A DNA stretch of 64,000 nt from Hyphomicrobiales bacterium. GTDB lineage: Bacteria; Pseudomonadota; Alphaproteobacteria; Rhizobiales; Phreatobacteraceae. The position numbers were made by a program, and so were the translations under genes. Positions 19,018 to 27,798 of the stretch are shown here, one piece after another. Each line of letters begins with the position of its first letter. The stretch's first letter is position 1. The notes below the pieces were generated by a model. It was not told where the DNA came from, ran no database searches, and worked only from the letters and a program-made list of their open reading frames with translations. The DNA is taken from assembly GCA_017304475.1 (NCBI GenBank), contig JAFKKV010000029.1, positions 1-64,000 of the forward strand. The letters run 5' to 3'.

Positions 19018-20325
19018 TCAGCTCTGCAGATTTTCCCGCAAGGTGCGGCCGGCATAGTCGGTCCGGAACAGGCCGCGTCTTTGCAGTTCCGGCACGACGC
19101 TGCGGCAGAACTGTTCGAACATTCCGGGAAACATGGTCGGCGCCAGCACGAAGCCGTCGCAGAAGCCGGTCTCGAAGGTCTCCTCCAGCCAGTCGGCTAT
19201 GGTGGTCGCGGTGCCCACCAGTTCGCGCCCGGTGCCGCGCTTGACCGCGGCCTGGGCGAGCGTCAGCCCGTCGGCCTTCATGGTCTGGCGCAGGACGTCT
19301 TCCGTGCCCTTCATGCCCTGGTTGCCCTGCAGGGACGCAAGCGATGTATCGGGTTTCAGCTTGGTGAGATCGGCGCCGAGGCCGCTCGACGAGGCGGCGA
19401 CGCTCAGTTCGGGATCGATCAGGCCGTTGAGATAGTCGGCCCGCTCGCGGGCGATCGATTCCGTCTCGCCCAGCACGACGGAGACCGCCGGCAGGATCGC
19501 GCATTCGGACGGCCTGCGGCCGCGCTCGGCCATGCGCGATTTCACGTCCTCGTAGAACTCGCGCATCTCCTCGCGGCCGCGCTGGATGGTGAAGATGACC
19601 TCGGCCCAGCGGGCCGCGAACTCCCGGCCGCGGTCGGAACTGCCGGCCTGCATGATGACGGGACGGCCCTGGGGGCTGCGCGGTATCGACAGGGGGCCGC
19701 GCGTCTTGATCCAGCGCCCCTCGTAATTGGCGTAATGCACCTTGGCCGGGTCGGCGAGCACACCGGCCTGTTTGTCGAGCACGAAGGCATCCGCGTCCCA
19801 GCTGTTCCAGAGAGCGAAACAGGCCTCCAGGACCTCGTCGGCCCGGTCGTAGCGCTGTTCGCGCGGCGGCAATTCGCTCAAGCCCGCATTCTGCGCCTCC
19901 AGGTCGGTGGCTGAAGTCACCACGTTCCAGGCGACCCGGCCCTTGCTCATCACATCGAGCGAGCCGAGCCAGCGGGCGAGGTGATAGGGCGTATGGAAGC
20001 TGGTCGACAGCGTCGCGCCGAGGCCGAGATTGCGGGTGGCGGCGGCCATGACCGGCAGCACCACGGTCGGGTCGAGGAAGCTGATCTGGCCGCCTCGGCG
20101 GACATAGGCGTCGAAGCTGCCGCCATGGATGTCGTAGAGGCCGAACAGGTCGGCGAAAAAGCAGCCGTCGAATTTCGCCGCCTCCAGCACGCGGGCGATA
20201 TGTTCGTAGCGGCCGGGATCGAGAATGTCGTCGAGGGTCGAGTCCGGATGGCGCCAGCCGCCGACATGCATCGCGGTCGGACCGGTCTTCAGATAGGCGA
20301 CCAGATGCATCTGACGTCGCTGCAT
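19018..20325 (-). CDS. LLM-class flavin-dependent monooxygenase (NtaA/SnaA/DszA family)
   Basis: A reduced-flavin-using oxygenase of 435 residues. Family members (nitrilotriacetate, EDTA, dibenzothiophene sulfone and pristinamycin monooxygenases) split C-N or C-S bonds with FMNH2 supplied by a separate reductase. Seen motifs: FDGCFFADLFG, LGLGATLSTSFHTPYHLAR, SKGRVAWNVVTS, QAGSSDRGREFAARWAEVIF and PTMFPGMFEQF near the end. The GGGAG at a nine-base spacing supports the ATG. It is in line with the ABC importer genes downstream and divergent from a PucR-type regulator. A flavin reductase gene 2 kb away is the likely partner. The substrate is unknown. Confidence 0.92.
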   Translation of the reverse strand: MQRRQMHLVAYLKTGPTAMHVGGWRHPDSTLDDILDPGRYEHIARVLEAAKFDGCFFADLFGLYDIHGGSFDAYVRRGGQISFLDPTVVLPVMAAATRNLGLGATLSTSFHTPYHLARWLGSLDVMSKGRVAWNVVTSATDLEAQNAGLSELPPREQRYDRADEVLEACFALWNSWDADAFVLDKQAGVLADPAKVHYANYEGRWIKTRGPLSIPRSPQGRPVIMQAGSSDRGREFAARWAEVIFTIQRGREEMREFYEDVKSRMAERGRRPSECAILPAVSVVLGETESIARERADYLNGLIDPELSVAASSSGLGADLTKLKPDTSLASLQGNQGMKGTEDVLRQTMKADGLTLAQAAVKRGTGRELVGTATTIADWLEETFETGFCDGFVLAPTMFPGMFEQFCRSVVPELQRRGLFRTDYAGRTLRENLQS

Positions 20326-20526
20326 GGCGAAAGCACTCCCGATGACATCGGCCTCGTGGGAGCGCGGCCCGGCGGCGAGGCGAACAAGACGGTCCGTTCG
20401 TCGCGCCGATCGGGAGGCAAGCCCAGGGATCGGCGAGAATGATCGACGCCACTGGCATGTGGCGCATCCTCTTGTCCGTAGGAGAGCGCGCCTCTAGGGT
20501 CCTCCGGACTGTGCTAGGAGGTCGGC

Positions 20527-22383
20527 ATGGAACATGTTCGCGAGCCGCGTCTGCCGTCCTCCGATCATTCCTCCCTTTTCAGGTCGCTCGGCGACGTGGC
20601 GAGCCATATCAATGCCAGCGGCGACCTCGACACGACGCTGCGGCATCTGCTCGAGGCGGTGTGCCGGGAGACGCGCTGGGCGGCGGGCGGCATCATGAGC
20701 GTCGATACCACTGAGGGTTATGCCAAGGTGGTGGCGCGGCACGATCCGAGCCATATCGGCGCCAGCCTGAACGACCGCTGGCTGCTGGCCGAAAGCCCCA
20801 GCGGGCTGGCGCTTTCCAGCAACCAGCCGGTCATCATCAAGGATGCCCGGAAGTCGCGGCAATTTCCGGGTTATCGGCGCGAGGCGCTCGAGCACGGCTA
20901 CCGCACCGTGGTGGTCCTGCCCATGCAATACCGCAGCCCGGCCGGCCATCGCACGGTTCTTTCGGTGCGCTCACGCGAGGTCGTCGCGGTCACCCCATCA
21001 GAGATCGCGCTGCTGCAATTCGTCGTCCATCTCGGCGAGATCGCCATGAACAAGGCGCGGTCGCTGGCCGAGGAGCAGGCTTTCGGCGAGCGCCTGCGCA
21101 GTGCCCTGACGGCGCACGGCCTTTTGCTCGACCAGGCGCTCGCCGACGGCTCGGTCGAGGCGGCGGCCGCCAAGGTGGCGTCGCTCCTGCCCAATCCGCT
21201 GGTCATCGTCGACCTGACGTCGCGCCGGGTGATCGCGGCGCGTTCGCCGGCGCCCGCCGTCATCGACGATGCCGGCTGGCGTGCGGCGAGCGAAAGCGAG
21301 GGCGGCCAGCAATTCCTCGATCTCGCGCGCCGCGGCTTTGCCGGCGGCCGGCTGGACGCGCGCGACCTGGATCTATCGATCGGCGGCCGCACGGTGCGGG
21401 TGCCGGCGATCGTCTGTCCGCTCGATGTCGACGGCGAGCGTGTCGGCGCGCTCGTCGTGTTCTCCCGGACCTCCGATTTCAACGACCTCGATCATCTCCT
21501 GCTCGACAGCGCCCGTTTCGGCCTGAGCGTTCAGATGATGCGGTCCTACGTCGCCCAGGCGGCTGCCGCCCGTGGCCTCGAAGATCTCTACGCGGATCTG
21601 TTCGATGGCAAGTCGCGCTCTGCCCATGATATCGGCGACCGCGCCCGCCGGCTCGGTGTCGATCTCGCCGAGCCCGTACGGCTCGTGGCCTTCAGCCTGT
21701 CGCAGGGCGATGTCCTTGCCGGCGCCCGCTCGCAGGAGTTCCGGCATCTCGTCGAGGCCGGCATGCGGCGTCTCGGCAAGCGCGCGACGGTGGTGCCGCG
21801 CGCCGGGGCGATCGTCGCCGTCTGGCCGGTCGATCGGGGCAAGACCACCGACATGGCCGCATCGACGCGGCGCCTGATCGAGGAGATCAGGAGTGCCGCC
21901 GGCGAGGCGCCGGTGGCCGTGCAGAGCCAGATCTGCCGGCAGTTCGCGGATTACGCGACCGCCTGGCGCGAATGCGAGCAATTGCGTCAGCTCGCCCGCC
22001 GGTTCGACCGCAGGGGCCTCGTGACATCGGGCGATTTCGGCCCCTTCCTCGTCCTGATGTCGGCGGTCGATGCCGGCGAGATGCGGGGCTTCGTCGACAA
22101 CCTGATCGGCGCCGTCGCAAGGCACGATGCCGCCCATGCGACCGCCTATATCCAGACCCTCTCGACCTTTCTCGACCATGGCTGCCGAAGCCAGCCCTGC
22201 GCCGACGCGCTCGGCCTGCATGTCACCACGCTGCGCTACCGGTTGGCCCGCTTGAAAGACCTGTTCGCGCTGGAGACCGACACGCCCGAGCAGCGCTTTG
22301 CCCTGCAGCTCGCGCTGCAGTTCCACAAGATCATCGCGCCGCCCGATGCCGCCGGCCGCTCCCCGGAAGCGGAGGAAGCATAG
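20527..22383 (+). CDS. GAF-domain PucR/CdaR-type transcriptional activator
   Basis: A 618-residue regulator. Residues about 20-170 resemble a GAF sensor, about 350-500 a GGDEF-like/CdaR middle domain, and the last 60 residues the PucR helix-turn-helix (CADALGLHVTTLRYRLARLK). Family members such as PucR and CdaR sense metabolites of purine or sugar-acid breakdown. AGGAGG is well placed before the ATG. It is divergent from the monooxygenase-importer operon and 81 bp upstream of the flavin reductase, so it most likely activates both. The intergenic space 20326-20526 shows no clear palindrome. Confidence 0.88.
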   Translation: MEHVREPRLPSSDHSSLFRSLGDVASHINASGDLDTTLRHLLEAVCRETRWAAGGIMSVDTTEGYAKVVARHDPSHIGASLNDRWLLAESPSGLALSSNQPVIIKDARKSRQFPGYRREALEHGYRTVVVLPMQYRSPAGHRTVLSVRSREVVAVTPSEIALLQFVVHLGEIAMNKARSLAEEQAFGERLRSALTAHGLLLDQALADGSVEAAAAKVASLLPNPLVIVDLTSRRVIAARSPAPAVIDDAGWRAASESEGGQQFLDLARRGFAGGRLDARDLDLSIGGRTVRVPAIVCPLDVDGERVGALVVFSRTSDFNDLDHLLLDSARFGLSVQMMRSYVAQAAAARGLEDLYADLFDGKSRSAHDIGDRARRLGVDLAEPVRLVAFSLSQGDVLAGARSQEFRHLVEAGMRRLGKRATVVPRAGAIVAVWPVDRGKTTDMAASTRRLIEEIRSAAGEAPVAVQSQICRQFADYATAWRECEQLRQLARRFDRRGLVTSGDFGPFLVLMSAVDAGEMRGFVDNLIGAVARHDAAHATAYIQTLSTFLDHGCRSQPCADALGLHVTTLRYRLARLKDLFALETDTPEQRFALQLALQFHKIIAPPDAAGRSPEAEEA

Positions 22384-22464
22384 GCGATCGCCTGCTCGTC
22401 AACGGAGGAAGGAGGGGACGCCATTCTGCGCCAGTCTCCGCCGATCATTCGGAGCGCTCGAGAC

Positions 22465-22974
22465 ATGGGCCAGCCGCGTTTCAGTCAAGACGATCTCAGG
22501 CGTGCATTCGGCACCTTCCTGACCGGGGTGACCGTGGTGACCACCCGCGACGGCGCCGGCACGCCGTGCGGCATGACCGCAAACTCCTTCACCTCGGTCT
22601 CGCTCGATCCGCCGCTGGTACTGGTCTGCATCGGCAAGCGCTCGTCCAATATCGACGCGTTTCGGGCAACCGCTTCGTTCGCCGTGAATATCCTCGGCCA
22701 GGACCAGGCCGGGGTCGCAGCCGTGTTCGCGTCGCGCGGCGCCGACCGGTTCGCCGGTGTCGATTGCCGCGAGGTGGCGACCGGTGCGCCGATCCTCGAG
22801 GATTGCCTGAGCTGGTTCGATTGCCGCCTGCATCAGCGCGTCGATGCCGGCGATCACCTGATCCTGATCGGCGAGGTGCAGGAATTCGGCGTCAGCCTGT
22901 CCGAGCCGCTCGGCTTCTGCGGCGGCCGCTTCATCAGCCTGGGCGAGGCCGCGAGGCACCGGGTCGAGGCCTGA
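22465..22974 (+). CDS. Flavin reductase (FMN:NAD(P)H oxidoreductase)
   Basis: A 169-residue flavin reductase-like domain. It has the family pattern FGTFLTGVTVVTTR near the start, GMTANSFTSVSLDPPLVLVC in the middle and GDHLILIGEV with GFCGGRF at the end. Such enzymes reduce free FMN or FAD with NAD(P)H and hand it to an LLM monooxygenase. It lies in the same direction just after the PucR-type regulator, and the monooxygenase is on the other side of that gene, so the two probably form a two-component oxygenase. Confidence 0.92.
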   Translation: MGQPRFSQDDLRRAFGTFLTGVTVVTTRDGAGTPCGMTANSFTSVSLDPPLVLVCIGKRSSNIDAFRATASFAVNILGQDQAGVAAVFASRGADRFAGVDCREVATGAPILEDCLSWFDCRLHQRVDAGDHLILIGEVQEFGVSLSEPLGFCGGRFISLGEAARHRVEA

Positions 22975-22998
22975 AGGCCGACCGGTTCCGGCCGCGCA

Positions 22999-23772
22999 TC
23001 ACGATCCCTCGGCGTCTGCGCGATCGGAGCTGGTGGGTGCCGGTTTCTCGCGCTTCCTGCGGCGGCCGGGGGCCGCCTCGGCCGCGGCCTTTTTCAGGTT
23101 TTCGAGGATCAGGTAGGAGCCTTCGCGCAGATCCCGCACGGCCAGTTCGCCGGCTTCGCTCGGCGACTTGCGGCTCAGGGCATCGATGATCAGCAGATGC
23201 GGATGCACCTCGGAATGGGCCCGGCGCACCTGCGGGTACTGGTTGTTGACGAAGGGGCCGGCGAGCAGCCAGAGGTTCTCGATGATGCGAACCAGTACCT
23301 CGTTGTCCGAGGTCCGGTAGATGGTGAAATGGAACTCCTGGTTGGCGGCCAGCGCCTCCTTCCATTTCGCCTCCTGTTCGGATTGGACGAAGCGCTGGTG
23401 CGCCGCTCTCAGATTATCAAGCACGTCGTCGGTGACATTGACCGCGGCAAGCTCGGCCGCCAGCCGCTCGAGCGGCACGCGCGCTTCGCGGATCTTGATA
23501 TATTGCGGGATGGTCAGCACCGGCACCCGCGGCTGGTGGCCGAGGCGAAGCTCGAGGGCGCCCTCTCGCACCAGCTGCATGATGGCTTCGCGCACCGGGG
23601 TCGGGGAGGTCTCGTAGCTCGCGGCCAGGCCGCGGATATTGAGCCGGTCTCCGGATTCGTAGACGCCGGTCATCAGGGCCAGGCGCAGGCGTCCATAGAT
23701 CTTCTCGGACAGGCTGTCCCTGACGGCGCCGAGTGGCTCCTCCCTGTGGACGTCTGCTGGCGTGGTGCTCAT
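22999..23772 (-). CDS. GntR-family regulator with FCD domain
   Basis: A 257-residue regulator: winged helix (about 18-85; LSEKIYGRLRLALMTG, LAASYETSPTPVREAIMQL) and an all-helical FCD ligand domain (about 95-230) with the metal/ligand pattern NQEFHFTIY and HSEVHPHLLIIDAL. The FCD family binds organic acids or other catabolic intermediates and usually represses. The ATG at 23772 has AGGA seven bases upstream; the open frame continues to 23949 without support. It is divergent from the lactonase gene, and the intervening region holds several TGATATATCA-type palindromes. It very probably controls the 24-37 kb cluster. Confidence 0.92.
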   Translation of the reverse strand: MSTTPADVHREEPLGAVRDSLSEKIYGRLRLALMTGVYESGDRLNIRGLAASYETSPTPVREAIMQLVREGALELRLGHQPRVPVLTIPQYIKIREARVPLERLAAELAAVNVTDDVLDNLRAAHQRFVQSEQEAKWKEALAANQEFHFTIYRTSDNEVLVRIIENLWLLAGPFVNNQYPQVRRAHSEVHPHLLIIDALSRKSPSEAGELAVRDLREGSYLILENLKKAAAEAAPGRRRKREKPAPTSSDRADAEGS

Positions 23773-23991
23773 GCTGGATCCTGCTTCGGCCGGCGGCGCA
23801 TCGAGTGTTAAATGAAGATAGCGCGTCTGCCGATAATGAATTGCTTTGCTGCGTGGGGGGGCACTCGATCGATAGCGGCCGCCCGGTCCGGCGATCGATG
23901 AGGCGGACTGGCGCATGGCGTGCTCCGCTCGTGACCGAGGTGTGCGCACCTGTCATCAGGCCATTGTCGGCTGACGGTGAAGTTTGATCGA

Positions 23992-24001
23992 CGATATATC
24001 G
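23992..24001. promoter_or_regulatory. Palindrome CGATATATCG, possible secondary GntR site
   Basis: A perfect 10-bp palindrome with the same GATATATC core as the larger site at 24276, placed 220 bases upstream of the GntR start. It lacks the flanking T and A runs, so it may be weak or chance. Confidence 0.4.
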
Positions 24002-24100
24002 CGATACTTGGCGGGTCAAACCAGACGGTCATCCGCGTCGCGTACGCCTCGCTTAAGGGGGTGGCGATCGAGCGTCGTTTCGTTGGCTTCCTCATGTACG

Positions 24101-24127
24101 AAAATATCTGTGATATAACAATATTTT
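24101..24127. promoter_or_regulatory. AT-rich inverted repeat AAAATAT-N13-ATATTTT
   Basis: Perfect 7-bp arms around TGATATAACA. It may be part of the promoter of the GntR gene or of the cluster. The TGATATAACA in its centre resembles the operator core at 24281. Confidence 0.4.
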
Positions 24128-24275
24128 AGGTGTCATTTGCGTGCCACATGAGCGGTTTGCGTGGCCTGCAATTCGCGGCGGGCACAGCATCATTCGGCGG
24201 GGCGAAGTCACGCCGATTACGTCATATCAAAATCTCATGCGGCCTCTGCAGAAGTTTTTCGTCGACATGAGTTGC

Positions 24276-24295
24276 ATTTTTGATATATCAAAAAT
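24276..24295. promoter_or_regulatory. Perfect 20-bp palindrome, probable GntR operator
   Basis: ATTTTTGATATATCAAAAAT is a perfect palindrome in otherwise GC-rich DNA, only 15 bases before the first possible start of the lactonase gene. Related sequences recur before the PLP-enzyme gene (25304) and twice before the binding-protein gene (27624, 27670). The position and recurrence fit an operator of the FCD-GntR regulator encoded divergently. The pairing of regulator and site is an inference. Confidence 0.75.
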
Positions 24296-24310
24296 CACAA
24301 CGCGGCGAAG

Positions 24311-25273
24311 ATGCGCACGGGCTTCCGGCTCGTCGTGCGGGGGCGGACAATGGGTTTGTCGTTCGAGCAGGAGGGGAGTGTGCCGTCCTCCGGCGTGACA
24401 TTCGAGGTTTTGACCGATGTCGGCCTGGAGATTGGCGAAAGCCCCGTATGGGACGCGGCGCGCGGCGTCCTCTGGTTCGTCGACACGCTGTCGCCGGCCG
24501 TCTTTTGCCTGATGCCGTCGACCCGTGGCGTTCGGGCCTATCCGATGCCGGCGGCGGTCGGCAGCCTCGGCCTGGCGCATGACGGCCGGCTCGTCGTTGC
24601 CCTGCGCACAGGTGTGCATCTCTTCGATCCGGGCTCGGGGACGCTCGCGTTCCTGGTGCATCCCGAGCCCGACCGCGGCATGAACCGCCTGAACGACGGC
24701 AAGATCGGGCCGGACGGGTGCTTCTGGGTCGGCAGCATGCACGATTCCCTGCCGCGGGCGCCGTCCGGCGCGCTCTATCGCGTGACGCCCGCGGGGGACT
24801 GCACGCGCATTCTTGATGGCATCAAGGTCTCCAATGGCCTGGCATGGAGCCCGGACGGCCGGACGATGTATCACGCCGACAGCCGCGGGCCCTTTGTCAG
24901 GGTCTTCGATTTCGACGTGGCCTCGGGCGGGCTCGCGAATGCGCGTCTCCTGCTGTCGCTGACGGAGGAGCAGGGGCTTCCCGATGGTGCGGCCGTCGAT
25001 CGCGACGGCCTCTATTGGAGCGCCGGGGTGACGTCCGGCCGGATCAACAGGATCGCGCCGGACGGGCGTCTCGTCGACAGCATCGTGCTGCCGGTCTCGG
25101 CGCCGACAATGCCCTGCTTCGGCGGGGCCGACATGCGGACCGTCTATGTCACGTCCCTGGCCTCCGGCCGGACGGGACGTCACGAGGCGGGCACCCTCAT
25201 CGCGTTCCGATCGCAGGTGCCGGGCGTCCCGGTGGGGTGCTTCGGCGGGGCTTGGGCGGGCCAGGGCGGTTAG
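24311..25273 (+). CDS. SMP-30/gluconolactonase-family protein
   Basis: A six-bladed beta-propeller lactonase-like protein, 320 residues from the ATG at 24311 or 307 from the ATG at 24350. Members hydrolyse sugar lactones with a divalent metal. Metal-site motifs are visible: GESPVWD (Glu), MNRLNDGKIGPDG (Asn/Asp), VSNGLAWSPDG and DSRGPFVRVFDFD; the late Asp is in PDGAAVDRDGLYW. First gene of the putative GntR-controlled cluster. The later start leaves more room from the operator and has GGGGGCGGA upstream, so I cannot settle the start. The substrate is presumably a lactone formed by a dehydrogenase of the cluster. Confidence 0.88.
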   Translation: MRTGFRLVVRGRTMGLSFEQEGSVPSSGVTFEVLTDVGLEIGESPVWDAARGVLWFVDTLSPAVFCLMPSTRGVRAYPMPAAVGSLGLAHDGRLVVALRTGVHLFDPGSGTLAFLVHPEPDRGMNRLNDGKIGPDGCFWVGSMHDSLPRAPSGALYRVTPAGDCTRILDGIKVSNGLAWSPDGRTMYHADSRGPFVRVFDFDVASGGLANARLLLSLTEEQGLPDGAAVDRDGLYWSAGVTSGRINRIAPDGRLVDSIVLPVSAPTMPCFGGADMRTVYVTSLASGRTGRHEAGTLIAFRSQVPGVPVGCFGGAWAGQGG

Positions 25274-25303
25274 GTCTCGGTCCGGCGGGCGGCTGGGTCG
25301 TGC

Positions 25304-25323
25304 ATTTTTGATATACGATATGC
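25304..25323. promoter_or_regulatory. Half-conserved operator before the PLP-enzyme gene
   Basis: ATTTTTGATATACGATATGC matches the left half of the 24276 palindrome exactly (ATTTTTGATATA) and has a degenerate right half. It sits 64 bases upstream of the ATG at 25387, a normal operator position. Confidence 0.6.
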
Positions 25324-25386
25324 CGATATTCGGCACGGTGATGTGCGAGCCGAAAGGGCTTGTCGCGAATGAAGGGGAGGCCGGAC

Positions 25387-26688
25387 ATGAACGTTTCTCG
25401 AGATCCTCGGAACGAGGCGGCTCTTGAACTGGGCGAAAAGGGCATCCCCGCCCTGAGCGGTCCTCTGCCGCTCGCGGCGGTCGGCGCCCAGGATTGGCGC
25501 TTGCTCCGGGAGGATCTGCCGCTTCCCGTCGCGGTGATCAAGGAAGCGGCTCTGCGGCACAACAGCGAGTGGATGCGCGATTTCCTGGCTGGCGGCGGAG
25601 CGGTGATCGCGCCGCACGGCAAGACCACCATGAGCCCGGCGCTGTTCGATCTCCAGATCGCCGACGGCGCCTGGGGCATCACGCTGTCGACGGCGCATCA
25701 GGTCCAGGTCGCCCGCAAATTCGGCTACAGGCGCATTTTCCTCGCCAACCAGCTCATCGGTCGATCGGCCATCGACTATGTGATCGGCGAACTGAAGAGC
25801 GACAGCAGTTTCGAGTTCTATTGCCTGGTCGACTCCGCCGCGAATGCGCAGGCGATCGCGGCCGCGGCTGCGAGGCTCGGATTGGCGCGCCCGGTCAATC
25901 TCCTGGTGGAATTGGGCTATACGGGTGGCCGGACGGGCTGCCGGACGATCGAGGAGGCGGTCTCGCTTGCGGCCTTCGTCAGCCGGACCGCGGGCGTCGC
26001 GCTTGGTGGCGTCGAGGGGTTCGAGGGCCTGCTGCGCGGCGAGACGCCCGAGAAGGCGGTGGCCATGGTCGGCGGCTTCCTGGATGACCTGGTTATCCTT
26101 GCCGAACGCTGCGCGGGAGAGGGGCTGTTCTCGTCCGAGACGGTCATCCTGAGCGCCGGCGGATCGTCGTTTTATGATCTCGTGGTCGCCAAGCTGAAGG
26201 CGGCGAAGCTCGATCGGCCGGCGGTCGTCCTGCTGCGTTCCGGCTGCTATATCACCCACGATTCCCACATGTATGTGCGCGCCTTCGAGGCCTTGCGTGC
26301 CCGCAATCCGGATCTCGCGGCGACCGGCGGCGGGCTCCAGCCGGCGCTCGAGGTCTGGGCCTATGTCCAGTCCCGGCCGGAGCCGACAAAGGCCATTCTC
26401 GGCTTCGGCAAGCGGGACGCGTCCTATGACGACCCGCCGCTGGCGCTGACCTGGTTTCGGCCGGGTGGCGGCATGCCGCGGCCGGTTCCGGTGCCTGCCG
26501 GCCATGAGGTTCAGCGCCTCAACGACCAGCATTGCCATATGGCGATTCCCGCGGACTCGCCGCTCGCCGTCGGCGACATGGTGGCCTTCGGCATATCCCA
26601 TCCGTGCCTGACCTTCGACAAGTGGCGGGTCATCCACCTCGTTGACGAGGACTACCGGGTGACCGGCTCGATCCGGACCTATTTCTAG
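25387..26688 (+). CDS. D-threonine aldolase / D-serine dehydratase-like PLP enzyme
   Basis: A fold-type III PLP enzyme of 433 residues in the DSD1/D-threonine aldolase superfamily, which cleaves or deaminates D-3-hydroxy amino acids. Lys79 in APHGKTTMSP is the expected Schiff-base lysine. His405-x-Cys407 in SHPC matches the metal pair of this family. Residues RSGCYITHD and YVQSRPEP are other typical stretches. The ATG at 25387 is preferred because GGGGAGG lies eight bases upstream; the frame is open from 25360. A candidate operator precedes it. Aldolase and dehydratase activities cannot be separated from sequence. Confidence 0.85.
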   Translation: MNVSRDPRNEAALELGEKGIPALSGPLPLAAVGAQDWRLLREDLPLPVAVIKEAALRHNSEWMRDFLAGGGAVIAPHGKTTMSPALFDLQIADGAWGITLSTAHQVQVARKFGYRRIFLANQLIGRSAIDYVIGELKSDSSFEFYCLVDSAANAQAIAAAAARLGLARPVNLLVELGYTGGRTGCRTIEEAVSLAAFVSRTAGVALGGVEGFEGLLRGETPEKAVAMVGGFLDDLVILAERCAGEGLFSSETVILSAGGSSFYDLVVAKLKAAKLDRPAVVLLRSGCYITHDSHMYVRAFEALRARNPDLAATGGGLQPALEVWAYVQSRPEPTKAILGFGKRDASYDDPPLALTWFRPGGGMPRPVPVPAGHEVQRLNDQHCHMAIPADSPLAVGDMVAFGISHPCLTFDKWRVIHLVDEDYRVTGSIRTYF

Positions 26689-26751
26689 CAACGCGGCCTG
26701 CCGGCGCCGGAAGGCCCTTGTGGCCCCGGAGCACGGCTCAGAAAGAACGTC

Positions 26752-27603
26752 ATGAAACCCGAAAAATCCAAGGTCTATCTGATCACGGGCGCGGCGAGCG
26801 GCATTGGCGCGGCCACCGCAAAGCTGGCGGTGTCGCTCGGCCACAGGGTGGTGGTCGCCGATATCAACGATGCCGGCGCCAAGGCGGTCGCGGCAAGGCT
26901 CGGTCCCGCCGCCACCGCGATGCATCTCGACATCTGCGCAGAGGCGCAATGGAGCGCGGTTCTGGACGAGGTCTGGGCGCGTTTCGGCCGCCTCGACGTG
27001 CTCATCAACAATGCCGCGGTGGTGCATACCGGTTATGCCCGGGATGTTCCGGTCGCGAAGCACGAATGGACGATGGCGACCAATTTCATGGGGCCGTTGA
27101 CCGGCATGCTCGCCGCCCTGCCGCGCTTCAAGGCGCAGGGTTCCGGGCATCTCGTGACCGTCTGCAGCATGACGGCCTTCTTGCCGTTTCCCGGCATCGC
27201 CAGCTATGCCGCGGCGAAACATGCGCTGCGGGCGTTTCATCACGCCGTGGCGCTGGAGGAGCGCGATGCGCCTGTCGCCTTTTCGATCATTCATCCGACA
27301 TCGACGGAAACGCCGATGCTGGACAAGGAGGCGGAGGACGATGCGATGTCGCTGGCTTTCGCGGGACCGTCGGTGACGCCGGACCATGTGGCCGAGGTGA
27401 TCCTGAAGGCCGTCAAGGCGAAGACCGTCGAGGTGTTCATGCCGCCCGAACGTGGCCGGGTCGTGCGCCTCGTCGGCACCAATCCGCGCAGCCTGAGGAA
27501 GCTGGTCGAGCGCAATGAGATCGTCGGCCGCGAGCGGCTGGCCGCGCGCCGCGCGGCGGTCTTGGCGAAGGCCGGCAACAGTTCGCCCGTGCGGCAGGAT
27601 TGA
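26752..27603 (+). CDS. SDR-family NAD(P)-dependent oxidoreductase
   Basis: A classical short-chain dehydrogenase, 283 residues. The cofactor motif TGAASGIG (about 12-19), acidic residue Asp after the second strand (VVADIND, suggesting NAD), NNAAV, the catalytic Ser in VCSMTAF and Tyr-x3-Lys in SYAAAKHAL are present. The C-terminal 40 residues are a basic extension beyond the usual 250. Probably co-transcribed with the PLP-enzyme gene 63 bases before it. It could oxidise an alcohol or sugar intermediate of the same pathway. Confidence 0.9.
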   Translation: MKPEKSKVYLITGAASGIGAATAKLAVSLGHRVVVADINDAGAKAVAARLGPAATAMHLDICAEAQWSAVLDEVWARFGRLDVLINNAAVVHTGYARDVPVAKHEWTMATNFMGPLTGMLAALPRFKAQGSGHLVTVCSMTAFLPFPGIASYAAAKHALRAFHHAVALEERDAPVAFSIIHPTSTETPMLDKEAEDDAMSLAFAGPSVTPDHVAEVILKAVKAKTVEVFMPPERGRVVRLVGTNPRSLRKLVERNEIVGRERLAARRAAVLAKAGNSSPVRQD

Positions 27604-27623
27604 GGAGTCTGATTGCCACAAAA

Positions 27624-27687
27624 TGATATATCAAAAAAGACTATTTTGGCGTCGCCGATATAGACATCGATTTTGATATATGATCTG
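27624..27687. promoter_or_regulatory. Pair of inverted operator-like sites before the binding-protein gene
   Basis: TGATATATCA (27624-27633) followed by AAAAA, and TTTTGATATATGATC (27671-27685), face each other. ATGATATATCAAAA and the reverse of TTTTGATATATGAT agree at 13 of 14 positions. Both match the palindrome at 24276. The arms are 34 bases apart, which allows cooperative binding or looping. They lie 110-175 bases before the start at 27799 and so would control the transporter and amidase genes. Confidence 0.65.
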
Positions 27688-27798
27688 CTGCAATCCTTGA
27701 CAAAAGACGGCGTCCGCGGGCGGCCGGCAGAGAGCCAGGTTACGGACCTGGCGGATGGCCGCCGGCGCAGGAACCGCATTCAGAGCTGGAGCATCATC

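Larger units (their letters stand above)
23773..24310. other. Divergent regulatory region between the GntR gene and the catabolic cluster
   Basis: No gene can be supported in these 538 bases. It is more AT-rich than the rest, especially 24090-24300. It holds CGATATATCG (23992-24001), an inverted pair AAAATAT/ATATTTT (24101-24107, 24121-24127), a half-site ATATCAAAA (24224-24232) and a perfect 20-bp palindrome at 24276-24295. Confidence 0.7.
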
